Numbered from the stretch's first letter, positions 8,460-17,295 are shown. The stretch: 64,000 nucleotides of DNA from JAGXFP01 sp039714535 (GCA_039714535.1 JBDLJC010000014.1:10611-74610); one strand, 5' to 3'. Notes: generated by a model from the sequence alone, not told the origin. Numbers and translations: made by a program.

Positions 8460-8700
8460 AATAATCCTCCCGGGTCATGATCCCCAAATGGCCGAACCAC
8501 TTGGAAACAATGATAATCAGCGCACAGGCCACAAAACCAAAAACCGCCCAGAAAAAGGGCCAATGTTCAGGACCGGTGTGGGCATGATGCTTATCAACAA
8601 AGATAAGGTCCCAAGCCACCAGCAGAGCCAATCCCACATAACATAACCGGACCACATTTTTGAGCCGATCTCGAAAAAAATCAATCAGATGGACAATCAT
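8449..8700 (-). CDS. Small two-helix membrane protein in the nuo operon
   Basis: 83 residues. Two hydrophobic helices (about 18-32 and 47-65) are joined by a short His-rich loop (DKHHAHTGPEHW). The C-terminus (GIMTREDYYDK) is charged. I do not recognise a named family. It overlaps the end of the MrpD-like gene and the start of the NuoL-like gene by a few bases, so all three are almost certainly co-translated. It may be an accessory subunit that joins the two antiporter modules. That role is inference from position; a comparable small protein would be expected in related Desulfobacterota nuo clusters. Confidence 0.72.
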   Translation of the reverse strand: MIVHLIDFFRDRLKNVVRLCYVGLALLVAWDLIFVDKHHAHTGPEHWPFFWAVFGFVACALIIIVSKWFGHLGIMTREDYYDK

Positions 8701-10175
8701 CCCGTCACCGCCTTGACAAAAAGCATCATAAAGTCGGGATATATCCCGATGATCACCGAAATTGCCGCCGCCAATAGCAGGGGAATCAACATCGCCAGCG
8801 GCGCTTCTTTAATCCCCTCAAACCTCTCCCCAGCCGGTGGCTTACCAAAAAACGCCTTAAATGTAACCGGCGCAAAATAACCGACGTTTAAAAGGGTACT
8901 GGCCAGCAGAATCAGAATAATGCCGATATAATGGGCTTGCATCTCAAGGGCGCCCATCAGTAATTTCCATTTGGTAACAAAACCGGCCACCGGCGGCGCC
9001 CCGATCATACTGAGAGAGGCTATGGCAAAGGCCGTAAAGGTAAAGGGCATCGTCCGTCCCAGACCAGACATCTCGGAAATATTTTTCTTATGGGCAGCCA
9101 CATAAATGGCCCCGGCGCAGAAGAACAGCGTGATCTTGGCAAAGGCATGGTTGGCAATATGAACCAGACCGCCCTGAATACCGCTGGTCGTGAGCAAGGC
9201 GACACCGAGGATGATGTAGGATAACTGGCTGACCGTGGAATAGGCCAGACGGGCCTTCAGATTATCCTTACTGAGAGCAATAATAGAGGCAGTCAAAATG
9301 GTAAAGGAAACGAAGTAAGCTGTCGGAATGCCGAGATTGAGGGCCTCCATGGTACTGGTGCCAAACACATAAAGCATTACCCGGGTGGTGGAGAACACCC
9401 CGACCTTTACCACGGCGACAGCATGGAGAAGAGCGCTGACCGGGGTCGGCGCCACCATGGCTGAAGGTAGCCAGTTATGGAGGGGCATGATGCCGGACTT
9501 GGCAAAGCCCAACAGGCAGAAGATATAAAGCATTGTCACGAGAACAGAGCTGGCATCAGCCGGAAAAATGCCGGTGGAAATATTGTCGGCAAAATCAAGA
9601 GTGCCGGTTAATACATAGATCAGAATCATGGCCGGTAACAACAAGCCCTTGGCAGTGGTCGTCAGATAGACGATGTACTTACGGGCCCCACCATATGACT
9701 CACGATCCTGATGATGGGCAACCAGTGGGTAGGTACAGATACTGACGATCTCGTAAAAGAGATACATTGTAAAAAGATTGTCGGAAAAGGCCACCCCGAT
9801 TGCCCCGAACAGGGCCAGGGCAAAACAGGCATTAAACCTGGTCTGGGCATGCTCCTTAAGGCCGCGCATATAGCCCATCGAATAGAACACCGCCAGCATC
9901 CACAGAAAGGAGGAAACTATGGCGAAGATCATCGACATGCCATCGGCCCTGAGGGTAACGGTTAGCCCGGGCAGAATATCAAAAAGAGTGTATTCAAGGC
10001 GATTACCAGCCAGCACATCGGGAATCATCCACAGGACCAGGCCAAACATGGATACCGAGGCCACGACCGACACCCCTTCCCGCAGGTCGGGGTATTTACC
10101 GCACCTCATCACCACCAGCGCCCCGATCAGCGGCGCCAGCAGGGCATATAAAAGTTTACAGGAGACTATTTCCAT
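8697..10175 (-). CDS. MrpD-like (extra) antiporter-like subunit of the Nuo complex
   Basis: 492 residues, about 14 membrane helices, proton_antipo_M family. It reads like subunit D of multisubunit cation/H+ antiporters rather than NuoL, M or N. Key residues are present: TM5 Glu (MYLFYEIVSICTYPLVAHH), TM7 Lys (GFAKSGIMPLHNWLPSAM), TM8 Lys (VAVVKVGVFSTTR) and TM12 Lys (FVTKWKLLMGAL). It follows nuoK by 22 bp, where nuoL normally stands. With the NuoL-like protein, NuoM and NuoN it makes four pump-like subunits in one operon, one more than canonical complex I. This suggests a lengthened membrane arm. Confidence 0.86.
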   Translation of the reverse strand: MEIVSCKLLYALLAPLIGALVVMRCGKYPDLREGVSVVASVSMFGLVLWMIPDVLAGNRLEYTLFDILPGLTVTLRADGMSMIFAIVSSFLWMLAVFYSMGYMRGLKEHAQTRFNACFALALFGAIGVAFSDNLFTMYLFYEIVSICTYPLVAHHQDRESYGGARKYIVYLTTTAKGLLLPAMILIYVLTGTLDFADNISTGIFPADASSVLVTMLYIFCLLGFAKSGIMPLHNWLPSAMVAPTPVSALLHAVAVVKVGVFSTTRVMLYVFGTSTMEALNLGIPTAYFVSFTILTASIIALSKDNLKARLAYSTVSQLSYIILGVALLTTSGIQGGLVHIANHAFAKITLFFCAGAIYVAAHKKNISEMSGLGRTMPFTFTAFAIASLSMIGAPPVAGFVTKWKLLMGALEMQAHYIGIILILLASTLLNVGYFAPVTFKAFFGKPPAGERFEGIKEAPLAMLIPLLLAAAISVIIGIYPDFMMLFVKAVTG

Positions 10176-10197
10176 GAGCCAATTTCCTCTATCCTAA

Positions 10198-10524
10198 TTA
10201 GCCTTGCAGGCCGGCAACATCTTCGGTATCAATCGACTTGTAATTACGGTAAACCGCAATAATGATGCTCAGGGCAATGGCCGCCTCGGCGGCAGCAATC
10301 CCCATAATAAACAGGGTGAATATCTGGCCGGTGGTTGGGTCCTTGGCCAGAAAACGGCTGAAGGCCATAAAGTTCAGTGAAGCAGCCGCCAGGATAAGTT
10401 CGGACGAGATCAACATGCCGATCAAGGTGCGGCGATGCAGCAGACCATAGACGCCCATCCCGAAAAGAAGGGCGGCGATGGCCAGGTAAACCTCGAGTAT
10501 ATTACTTAAGTTGAGGATATTCAT
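10198..10524 (-). CDS. nuoK: NADH-quinone oxidoreductase subunit K
   Basis: 108 residues, three membrane helices, normal for NuoK. The helix carrying the conserved Glu (LLISSELILAAASLNFMAF) and the following FTLFIMGIAAAEAAIALSI with the second Glu are present. Both acids are part of the proton path of complex I. The ATG overlaps the nuoJ stop as ATGA, indicating translational coupling. Confidence 0.95.
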   Translation of the reverse strand: MNILNLSNILEVYLAIAALLFGMGVYGLLHRRTLIGMLISSELILAAASLNFMAFSRFLAKDPTTGQIFTLFIMGIAAAEAAIALSIIIAVYRNYKSIDTEDVAGLQG

Positions 10525-11048
10525 GACTTATCCCTCCCGGCCCTGGCCAGCACCAGGGAGCCGATAATAGCCAGCAGCAGAACCACGGATATCAGTTCAA
10601 AAACCATGCTGTAGGTAGTCAGTAACGAGTGGCCAATGGCCTTGACCGAACCGTCATTAATCTTAGCCGCAGGTGCGGGCCACATGGTATTAAACCCGAG
10701 CAGGGCCATCCCCCAAACCAGCAAGGCCCCGACCCCGAAACTGAGCGGAGCGCTGATCGCACTCTGGCGGCCAATCCTAGCCTCATCACCGGGGTCAGCC
10801 AGCATGATGGCAAAAACAATGGTCACACAAACAGCTCCAACGTAGATCAGCATCTCCATAACCGCCACAAAGGGGCTATGTAAATAGTAATAGAGACCGG
10901 CCAGCCCGATAAAACAGATGGCAAGGCCACTAACCGCCCGCGGCAAGCGGGTCGAATTAATGGCAATCAAACCGCCACCGACCGTAACCGAGACAATGAA
11001 CAGGAAAAATAGGCCGCCAAGACCTTCTGCAGTGAACAGGGATATCAT
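10521..11048 (-). CDS. nuoJ: NADH-quinone oxidoreductase subunit J
   Basis: 175 residues with five membrane helices. The helix LIYVGAVCVTIVFAIML is the NuoJ signature segment. It is a core membrane subunit of complex I between the quinone module and the pump arm. Start and stop overlap the neighbouring nuoI and nuoK by 4 bp each. Confidence 0.95.
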   Translation of the reverse strand: MISLFTAEGLGGLFFLFIVSVTVGGGLIAINSTRLPRAVSGLAICFIGLAGLYYYLHSPFVAVMEMLIYVGAVCVTIVFAIMLADPGDEARIGRQSAISAPLSFGVGALLVWGMALLGFNTMWPAPAAKINDGSVKAIGHSLLTTYSMVFELISVVLLLAIIGSLVLARAGRDKS

Positions 11049-11488
11049 CCGCTTCTTTCCTCAAGTCTTTTTTTCAGGTCAAATATATAGGCCTCTTTTC
11101 GGGGGCCGGCGAGGTTGTAATCTTTGGAGAAGGTGATCGCGCCAAACTTACAACTCTCAACACACTGCCCACAGAGGCTGCATCTGGTGAAATCCAAGGT
11201 GTAACTGGTGAGGACCTTCTTCTTGGCCCCCTCCGGTTTTTCACCGTCCAGGGTTATGCAACCTGACGGACAGGCCCGTTGACACATGCCACAGACAATG
11301 CATTTCGCCGCCCCGGTTTCATCATCGCCCAACAGTTCGATGTGGCCACGGAATCGGGCCGACATCTTGAGGCTTTCATGTGGATACTGGAGGGTAACAA
11401 CCGGCTTGACCATGTGCTTGAAGGTAATGCCGAGTCCCACGACCAGGCTCTTGGTACCACCGAACAGCTCTTTGAAATATCCACTCAT
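11045..11488 (-). CDS. nuoI: NADH-quinone oxidoreductase subunit I (2x[4Fe-4S] ferredoxin-like)
   Basis: About 147 residues from the ATG at 11488 (MSGYFKELFGG), the usual NuoI start, just after the nuoH stop with a GGGG-rich ribosome site. An in-frame start 14 codons upstream would overlap nuoH. Two four-cysteine motifs bind the 4Fe-4S clusters that pass electrons toward NuoB: CIVCGMCQRACP and CSLCGQCVESC. In the second motif the usual Pro after the fourth Cys is Lys (SCKFGAI), a minor deviation. A peripheral-arm subunit on the cytoplasmic side. Confidence 0.94.
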   Translation of the reverse strand: MSGYFKELFGGTKSLVVGLGITFKHMVKPVVTLQYPHESLKMSARFRGHIELLGDDETGAAKCIVCGMCQRACPSGCITLDGEKPEGAKKKVLTSYTLDFTRCSLCGQCVESCKFGAITFSKDYNLAGPRKEAYIFDLKKRLEERSG

Positions 11489-11490
11489 TT

Positions 11491-12543
11491 TTATGAGGCC
11501 CCCATAAGAAAAGTCTTCATCAGCGGCCAAAGCTTGATCATCGCCCCGGTTACCAGCAGATTGACCAGTGAAATAGGGATCAGGTACTTCCAGGAAAGAT
11601 TAAGCAGCCCCCACAAGGTGGTGCGCGGGTAAGTCCAGCGGATCCACATCACGCAGAAGATCAAAAAATAGACCTTGGCCAGAAACCACCACCAGCCATC
11701 GCCCAAAATTGCCAGCCAACCATCAGCTGCCATATTAAGGGGACTCTGCCAACCACCCAGAAAGAGGATGGTGGTCAGACTGCAGCCGATAATGATATTG
11801 GCATATTCGCCCATGAAAAAGACCCCGAAGCCCATACCGGAATACTCGGTATGATAGCCGGCGATCAGCTCACTCTCCGCCTCACCCAGATCAAACGGGG
11901 CGCGATTGGTCTCGGCCAGCGAACAGGTAAAGAAGATCAAAAAGGCCACCGGCATCAGCGGACTGGCGGACAGCCGGAAGATATACCAGTCGAGCAAATT
12001 ACCGTCCTGCTGCATAACAATCTCGTTCAGGTTCATGGTGTGGCTGACCATGATCATGGTGATCACCGTGATCAACATCGGGATCTCATAGGCAACATTC
12101 TGGGATACGCAGCGGGCCGCGGAGATCACCGCGTATTTATTGGCCGAGCCCCAGCCACCCAGCAGCAGCCCCATGACATTCACCGAGGCAAAGGCAAAGA
12201 TCATCAGCAGACCGATATCGATGTTACGGGCGACCAGATTCTCACTAAAAGGAATAGTGACAAAAGACATCACCGCCGGCACCAGAACCAGCAGAGGTGC
12301 AACCTTGAACAGGTAAGGATCAATCCCCTTCGGCACCAGGAGCTGTTTGGACATCAGCTTGAGACCATCGGCCAATGGCTGCAACAAACCGAAAGGTCCA
12401 ACTTCCTTGGGGCCAATCCGCCGTTGGATATGACCGGCAACTTTCCGCTCCAACCAAACCAGGTAGGCGGCATTGAGGGCGACAAAAGCGATGATCCCGA
12501 CCACAAAGGCCAGTAAGCGCAACGGTTCTGGAAGAAACGTCAT
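11491..12543 (-). CDS. nuoH: NADH-quinone oxidoreductase subunit H
   Basis: 350 residues, eight membrane helices. Diagnostic segments include ERKVAGHIQRRIGPKEVGPF near the N-terminus, LAETNRAPFDLGEAESEL in the middle and RWTYPRTTLWGLLNLSWK near the end. NuoH forms the quinone-binding junction with NuoB and NuoD. It lies 12 bp downstream of nuoD. All expected motifs are present. Confidence 0.96.
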   Translation of the reverse strand: MTFLPEPLRLLAFVVGIIAFVALNAAYLVWLERKVAGHIQRRIGPKEVGPFGLLQPLADGLKLMSKQLLVPKGIDPYLFKVAPLLVLVPAVMSFVTIPFSENLVARNIDIGLLMIFAFASVNVMGLLLGGWGSANKYAVISAARCVSQNVAYEIPMLITVITMIMVSHTMNLNEIVMQQDGNLLDWYIFRLSASPLMPVAFLIFFTCSLAETNRAPFDLGEAESELIAGYHTEYSGMGFGVFFMGEYANIIIGCSLTTILFLGGWQSPLNMAADGWLAILGDGWWWFLAKVYFLIFCVMWIRWTYPRTTLWGLLNLSWKYLIPISLVNLLVTGAMIKLWPLMKTFLMGAS

Positions 12544-12555
12544 AAATTCCTCTCC

Positions 12556-13674
12556 TTACCTGTCTATCTCGGGGATGACCAAGTCCAGACTACCCATCAA
12601 GGCCAGTGCATCGGCAAGGAGCATTCCCTGGCTGGCCTCGCCAAAAAGGCTTAGATTAGAGAACGTTGGTGAGCGCAATTTCAAGCGATAGGCCTTATTG
12701 GTCCCATCGCTGACAACCCTGACCCCAAAAGTTCCCCGGGGCGCCTCGACTGCGCTATAGTAATCACCAGGTTCCGGCTTCAGCATCCTCGGCACCTTCT
12801 CCGGCATGATCGGTCCTGCTGGCAATTTATCGAGGGCCTGTTCAATGATCCGCATGGACTGTTCCATCTCATCCATCCGCACCATATAACGGGCCATGGA
12901 GTCACATTCCGAATAGACGGGGACATCAAAATCCAGCTCCGGATAGACCGAGTAAGGTTCATTCTTGCGAACATCGTAGTTTACCCCCGAACCTCGCAGA
13001 ACTGGGCCGGTGGCCCCGTACTTGCGGCACATCTCAGCGGGCAAAATCCCAATATCTTTAAGCCGGGTGATCAAGATGACGTTTTTGGTGACCAGGTCAT
13101 GATACTCCGGCATTCTTTTTCGTAAGCGCTTGATAAAGGCCCGACTGCCGGTAATAAAATCGTCGTCGATATCATTATAGAGTCCGCCAAAGCGGAAATA
13201 ACAGAAGGTCAGCCGGGCGCCGGTAACCGATTCCAGCAGATCAAGGATATGTTCGCGATCATCAAAGGCATAGAGCAGCGGGGTAAAGCCACCCAGATCG
13301 AGGACAAAGGCCCCGAACCAGAGGAGATGACTGGCAATGCGATTCAACTCAACGGTGATGACCCGGAGGTACTCGGCCCGCTCGGGCACCTCGATGCCCA
13401 TGGCCTGCTCGACGATCTTCACGTAACCATGATTATAGGACAGGGCGCCCAGATAATCCAGGCGGGCCGTATTCGGCATGAACTGCGCCCAAGTCCGATT
13501 CTCCCCCATCTTTTCGTGCATGCGGTGGACATAACCGAGCACCGGTTCGGCCTCGGCGATATATTCACCGTCCATGGTCAGCTTGACCCGCAACACCCCA
13601 TGGGTAGCAGGATGCTGGGGACCGAGATTAAGAACAAAGGTTTCCTGATTCTGACTGCGAGCTAAATCACTCAT
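12556..13674 (-). CDS. nuoD: NADH-quinone oxidoreductase subunit D (49-kDa, quinone-site subunit)
   Basis: 372 residues. It starts MSDLARSQNQETF and has the family motif LGPQHPATHGVLR, with the His that faces the quinone. GYVHRMHEKMGENRTW and the C-terminal end LMGSLDLVIPEIDR complete the match. It is related to hydrogenase large subunits but lacks the Ni-binding CxxC pairs. The ATG overlaps the nuoC stop (ATGA). It is not fused to nuoC, as it is in enterobacteria. Confidence 0.96.
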   Translation of the reverse strand: MSDLARSQNQETFVLNLGPQHPATHGVLRVKLTMDGEYIAEAEPVLGYVHRMHEKMGENRTWAQFMPNTARLDYLGALSYNHGYVKIVEQAMGIEVPERAEYLRVITVELNRIASHLLWFGAFVLDLGGFTPLLYAFDDREHILDLLESVTGARLTFCYFRFGGLYNDIDDDFITGSRAFIKRLRKRMPEYHDLVTKNVILITRLKDIGILPAEMCRKYGATGPVLRGSGVNYDVRKNEPYSVYPELDFDVPVYSECDSMARYMVRMDEMEQSMRIIEQALDKLPAGPIMPEKVPRMLKPEPGDYYSAVEAPRGTFGVRVVSDGTNKAYRLKLRSPTFSNLSLFGEASQGMLLADALALMGSLDLVIPEIDR

Positions 13675-14207
13675 ACCTTAAAGTCCTTGAGAAGTGGATG
13701 GAAGTCGGCATCCTCGGGTAGCAGCAGAGGTGAGAGGTCGGGATGGCCGAGGAATTTTATCCCGAAAAAATCATGGGTCTCACGCTCGTGCCAGTTGGCG
13801 CCAGGAATTAATTGACAGATGGTCGGAATTTCCGGCTTGACCCGCTCCAGGCGACAGCGGACCACGACCCGACAGAGCTCGCCGCCGGTGTGGTTATAAT
13901 CATAAACAACTTCCATCTGCTCAGCAGACTTTTCAGCGGCGCCATCCTGGGCATCAGCCTCACTATCAGCAACCGCTGCCGGTTCACCCGCAGCTTCTAC
14001 CTGATTAGCAATCGGCGTCTTACCCAACCAGTCAACTCCGGTAATCGATTCCAGGAAAAAACCGCGCCGATCTAAAAGCTCAGCTACAGCCACAACCTGG
14101 CCCGCTCCGACTTCAACGTCCAGATGATATCCCTTGACCTGATAATCGGTCTCGATAATCGCCACCGGAGCCAAGGGAGCAAATTCACTTTTCAGATCGG
14201 CAATCAT
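13671..14207 (-). CDS. nuoC: NADH-quinone oxidoreductase subunit C (30-kDa)
   Basis: About 178 residues from the ATG at 14207, which has a strong GGAGG upstream and directly follows nuoB. The family signature NWHERETHDFFGIKFLGHPD and the C-terminal LLLPEDADFHPLLKDF are present. It is a peripheral-arm subunit. An Ala/Glu/Asp-rich insertion of about 30 residues (around 55-85, for example AVADSEADAQDGAAEKSAEQ) interrupts the N-terminal half between the first strands and VVYDYNHTGGELCRV. Compared with short NuoC proteins this is an added flexible acidic loop of unknown purpose. Confidence 0.94.
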   Translation of the reverse strand: MIADLKSEFAPLAPVAIIETDYQVKGYHLDVEVGAGQVVAVAELLDRRGFFLESITGVDWLGKTPIANQVEAAGEPAAVADSEADAQDGAAEKSAEQMEVVYDYNHTGGELCRVVVRCRLERVKPEIPTICQLIPGANWHERETHDFFGIKFLGHPDLSPLLLPEDADFHPLLKDFKV

Positions 14208-14209
14208 TT

Positions 14210-14707
14210 TCAAACCGCCTCCACCCTTGGCCACCTACGATAACCGGTCACCCTTTCTTCCAACTCCAGAATCCCTTCAATCAGGGCCTCCGGTCTTGGC
14301 GGACACCCCGGAATAAAGATATCAACCGGGAACAATTTATCCGCGCCTTCAACAATGCCGTACTGCCCTTCAAAAACAAAAGGACCGCCGGAGATGGCAC
14401 AGTTACCCATGGCAATCACCCATTTGGGTTCCGGCATCTGGTCGTAAAGTGTCTGGACGGCGGGCGCCATTTTTTTGCTGATGGTCCCGGCCACGATCAT
14501 CACATCGCATTGCCGGGGAGAGGGCCGGAACACTTCGGCTCCGAAACGGGCCAGATCAAAACGGGCCGCCCCGGCCGCCATCATTTCGATGGCGCAACAG
14601 GCCAGACCGAAGGTCATCGGCCACAACGAATTTGCCCGGCCAAGGGCTAGCAGTTTGTCAAGAGGCGCAAACTGGACTATTGCTGGCTGTAGATCTTCCT
14701 TCCCCAC
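14210..14707 (-). CDS. nuoB: NADH-quinone oxidoreductase subunit B (cluster N2 subunit)
   Basis: About 165 residues if it starts at the GTG at 14707, which has an AGGGAG ribosome site 7 bases upstream. Another GTG at 14728 is possible but has no site. The four N2 cluster cysteines are visible: the tandem pair in GLACCAIEMMA, the Cys in AMGNCAISGG and the Cys in FIPGCPPRPEAL. NuoB carries the terminal 4Fe-4S cluster next to the quinone. The start lies inside the 3' end of nuoA, so the two are coupled. Confidence 0.95.
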   Translation of the reverse strand: MGKEDLQPAIVQFAPLDKLLALGRANSLWPMTFGLACCAIEMMAAGAARFDLARFGAEVFRPSPRQCDVMIVAGTISKKMAPAVQTLYDQMPEPKWVIAMGNCAISGGPFVFEGQYGIVEGADKLFPVDIFIPGCPPRPEALIEGILELEERVTGYRRWPRVEAV

Positions 14708-15078
14708 TTGAACACTCCCTTTTTCCACGCGTAGATCACGGCCAGCGACAGGATGCCGACGAAAATAACCAGTTCGACAAAGTCACGGACCACAAAACCG
14801 TCGTTATAAGCCATAGCCACAGGGAACAGAAACAGTACATCGACATCAAAGGCCAGAAACATCAAGGCATATAAATAGTAAACAATACCAAAACGGATCC
14901 AGGCGCCACCAATGGGGTCCATACCGCATTCGATAATCTGGTCTGTCTTGTTTACTGTATTTCTGGTGTTGCGGGGGGCGAGCAGGAAGGCGAGAATGAA
15001 AGGACCAATAGCAAAAGCGAGGCCGCCCAGAAAAAAAGCAGCCACATAGAGCAGATCGGTTAGAGATTGTTGTCCCAC
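14677..15078 (-). CDS. nuoA: NADH-quinone oxidoreductase subunit A
   Basis: 133 residues, three membrane helices. The family loop (IIECGMDPIGGAWIRFGIVY) and the helix ALMFLAFDVDVLFLFP are present. The start is a GTG at 15078 with a good GGGAGG site 7 bases upstream. It is the first gene of the nuo operon, and no nuoE, F or G lies upstream or elsewhere in the window. Confidence 0.95.
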   Translation of the reverse strand: MGQQSLTDLLYVAAFFLGGLAFAIGPFILAFLLAPRNTRNTVNKTDQIIECGMDPIGGAWIRFGIVYYLYALMFLAFDVDVLFLFPVAMAYNDGFVVRDFVELVIFVGILSLAVIYAWKKGVFKWGRKIYSQQ

Positions 15079-15218
15079 GATGACGCCTCCCTTAAGAGGT
15101 GAAGACTGATTAATTTGTCTACATTAAGCTGATCGTGAAAACCCGGCCATGGTCGGGATTTCTGACGTTGCCAGAACCTCAGAAAAAACCCCAGGCACGC
15201 CGGAAAACGAATTGATAT

Positions 15219-15247
15219 TTTCTATCCCACCGGACAGTCCTTGTCAA
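15219..15247 (-). promoter_or_regulatory. Probable sigma70-like promoter of the nuo operon
   Basis: -35 TTGACA (15247-15242), exactly 17 bp, then -10 TAGAAA (15224-15219). The inferred start of transcription lies about 135 bases before nuoA. The rest of the 248-bp gap between mpl and nuoA shows nothing clear. Confidence 0.5.
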
Positions 15248-15326
15248 GGGAAATACTGAATTGCCATTCAGTTAAAAACAACGGCAAACCCCTTTAAATA
15301 ATACATTGTGGCAGAGCACCGCGTTG

Positions 15327-16766
15327 TTATTTTTGCCTGAGCCCTGCCAGTAGGCGACTATGGATATTGTCAAACCCGCCGTTAGAGAGGACTGCGACAA
15401 CATCTCCCTCGGAGGTATTCGCCAGGAGAAAATTTATTATCTCATCCGTAGTGGCATAATAATTCGAGTTGATCTTTTTATCGAGCAGAGCCGCAACCAG
15501 CTCAGAAGAAGAAAACCTCTCACCGGCCGCAATATTCGACAGAGGCTCCGGCTCTTTAACCAGGACCAGATCGGCGTTATTAAAACATTCCGGATAGACA
15601 TCCTGAAAAATCCGGCGGCGGCTGGAATTTGTCCGGGGCTCAAAAACGGCAATTAACCGTCGATCCAGGTAAGCCTCACGCAGAGCCGCCAAAGTCTCCC
15701 TGACAGCCGTCGGATGATGGGCAAAGTCATCAATTACGGTTACCCCGCCCTCGACCCCGCGGATCTCCTGCCGTCTTTTAACCCCATCAAACGATCTAAG
15801 CCCCAGTCGGATCGTCTCGACATCAAGCCCCAATCTATCCAACACCGCGATCACTGCCAGGCTGTTCAGTCCATTATGGATACCTGGCAGAGTGTTTTCA
15901 AACTCACCATAAAGAAAACCATTCTTCAATACCTGAAAGGCGGTAACTGCGGCCCCAACCTTGACCTCGATCAACCGCCAATCACATTCTGCCGACTGGC
16001 CATAACCTATAACCGGGCAGTTAGCATCGGCCACAATCTCCCTGACCACCGGATCGTCCAGATGGGCAACAATACACCCCTCCGGCGGCATAATCTGCAC
16101 CAAACGACGAAAGGAGTCCTTTACCGCCGCCAGATCAGCATAGATATCGGCATGATCAAATTCGACACTGGTAATAATAGCGATGCTGGGATGATAATGG
16201 AGAAATTTGGGACCCTTATCGAAAAAAGCGGTGTCATACTCATCCCCTTCCACGACAAAATGGTGACCATGGCCAATATTAAAATTGCGCCCGAAGGCCT
16301 TAACCAGACCGCCGATCATGAAACCGGGCTCAAGGCCGGCCTTGTCCAGCAAGGTGGCCAAAATGGATGAGGTGGTAGTTTTACCGTGGGTGCCGGCAAC
16401 AACAATAGAGTTGTGATTGGTGATGAAAAAATGGGCCAGGGCCTGGGGCATAGAAACATAGGGGATGCTCAACCCGGCCAGAGCCCGCGCCTCAGGATTC
16501 TGACAGGTTATAACGTTGCCGACCACCACCAGATCAGGACGGGGCTCAAGATTGGTTGCAGAATAACCGGCAAAAACCTCAATGCCGGTCTCAGCCAGAA
16601 AATCACTCATCGGTGGATAGACATGTTGATCAGAACCGGTGACTCTGAACCCGGCGTCCTGCAACATCCCGGCCAGAGCGCCAACCCCGGTGCCACAGAT
16701 ACCCATAAGGTGGATATGTTCTATTTTTTCGGGAAAGATATTTAAGGCAGGATTGAGCTCAGCCAT
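15327..16766 (-). CDS. mpl: UDP-N-acetylmuramate:L-alanyl-gamma-D-glutamyl-meso-DAP ligase (murein tripeptide recycling)
   Basis: About 479 residues from the ATG at 16766, which has GGAGGG 6 bases upstream. It is a Mur-ligase fold protein: N-terminal UDP-binding domain (HIHLMGICGTGVGALAGML), central ATPase (VVAGTHGKTTTSSILATLL) with FVVEGDEYDTAFFDKGPKF, and C-terminal domain (VIDDFAHHPTAVRETLAAL, then FEPRTNSSRRRIF). The combination GICGTGVG and GDEYDTAFFDKGPKF is characteristic of Mpl rather than MurC. Mpl reattaches recycled murein tripeptide to UDP-MurNAc in the cytoplasm. The gene follows a small conserved protein gene by about 14 bp. Confidence 0.88.
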   Translation of the reverse strand: MAELNPALNIFPEKIEHIHLMGICGTGVGALAGMLQDAGFRVTGSDQHVYPPMSDFLAETGIEVFAGYSATNLEPRPDLVVVGNVITCQNPEARALAGLSIPYVSMPQALAHFFITNHNSIVVAGTHGKTTTSSILATLLDKAGLEPGFMIGGLVKAFGRNFNIGHGHHFVVEGDEYDTAFFDKGPKFLHYHPSIAIITSVEFDHADIYADLAAVKDSFRRLVQIMPPEGCIVAHLDDPVVREIVADANCPVIGYGQSAECDWRLIEVKVGAAVTAFQVLKNGFLYGEFENTLPGIHNGLNSLAVIAVLDRLGLDVETIRLGLRSFDGVKRRQEIRGVEGGVTVIDDFAHHPTAVRETLAALREAYLDRRLIAVFEPRTNSSRRRIFQDVYPECFNNADLVLVKEPEPLSNIAAGERFSSSELVAALLDKKINSNYYATTDEIINFLLANTSEGDVVAVLSNGGFDNIHSRLLAGLRQK

Positions 16767-16780
16767 GCGCAACCCTCCGT

Positions 16781-16966
16781 TTAAGAGCGTACTGAATCAC
16801 GGACCGACCGGTAGATATCACGGAATGTTTCGTCGAAATTAGCGGGTGAAAGACGCCCAACTTCAATGAATTTAACGACCACTTCCTTGGCTACTTTAAG
16901 GATAGTATCGTCCGAAACAGGTCGGGGAATTTTGGGTTGTGTGGGCTCTGCAGTTTTTTTTGCCAT
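16781..16966 (-). CDS. Small conserved protein of unknown function
   Basis: 61 residues from the ATG at 16966 (MAKKTAEPTQPK). After a basic/proline-rich N-terminus there is one amphipathic helical region (TILKVAKEVVVKFIEVGRLS), then NFDETFRDIYRSVRDSV. I do not recognise a named domain. The pattern looks like a short conserved protein of Desulfobacterota. It lies between tRNA-Ala and mpl on the same strand and probably shares mpl expression. Confidence 0.6.
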   Translation of the reverse strand: MAKKTAEPTQPKIPRPVSDDTILKVAKEVVVKFIEVGRLSPANFDETFRDIYRSVRDSVRS

Positions 16967-17074
16967 ATTAAAACAAATGGGTCCGTAAAAAAGCACCGAA
17001 GAAGGTGGAGCATAGCGATATCAGGATAGCTAAGCAGCTAAGCGAAGGCTGCGAAAAAATCGCCACACAAGAGC

Positions 17075-17107
17075 AAAAAAAAAAAGCCCCCGCAGCGAAA
17101 GAAGGCC
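17075..17107 (-). terminator. Probable intrinsic terminator after tRNA-Ala
   Basis: On the minus strand, GGCCTTC, a 9-base loop and GGGGGC are followed by eleven T. The stem includes two G-U pairs. Its position 92 bp downstream of tRNA-Ala and upstream of the small gene fits a tRNA transcript terminator. Confidence 0.5.
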
Positions 17108-17199
17108 AATTCTTGTCAAAGTCTGCAGAGGCTGACCTTGTCGAAAAAAACCGTCTAGGCCCTCCCCGCAAGGATTTTTATCTAAAATAATAAAAAATT

Positions 17200-17275
<76 letters not shown>

Positions 17276-17295
17276 ACATCAAGACAACCCAAGCA

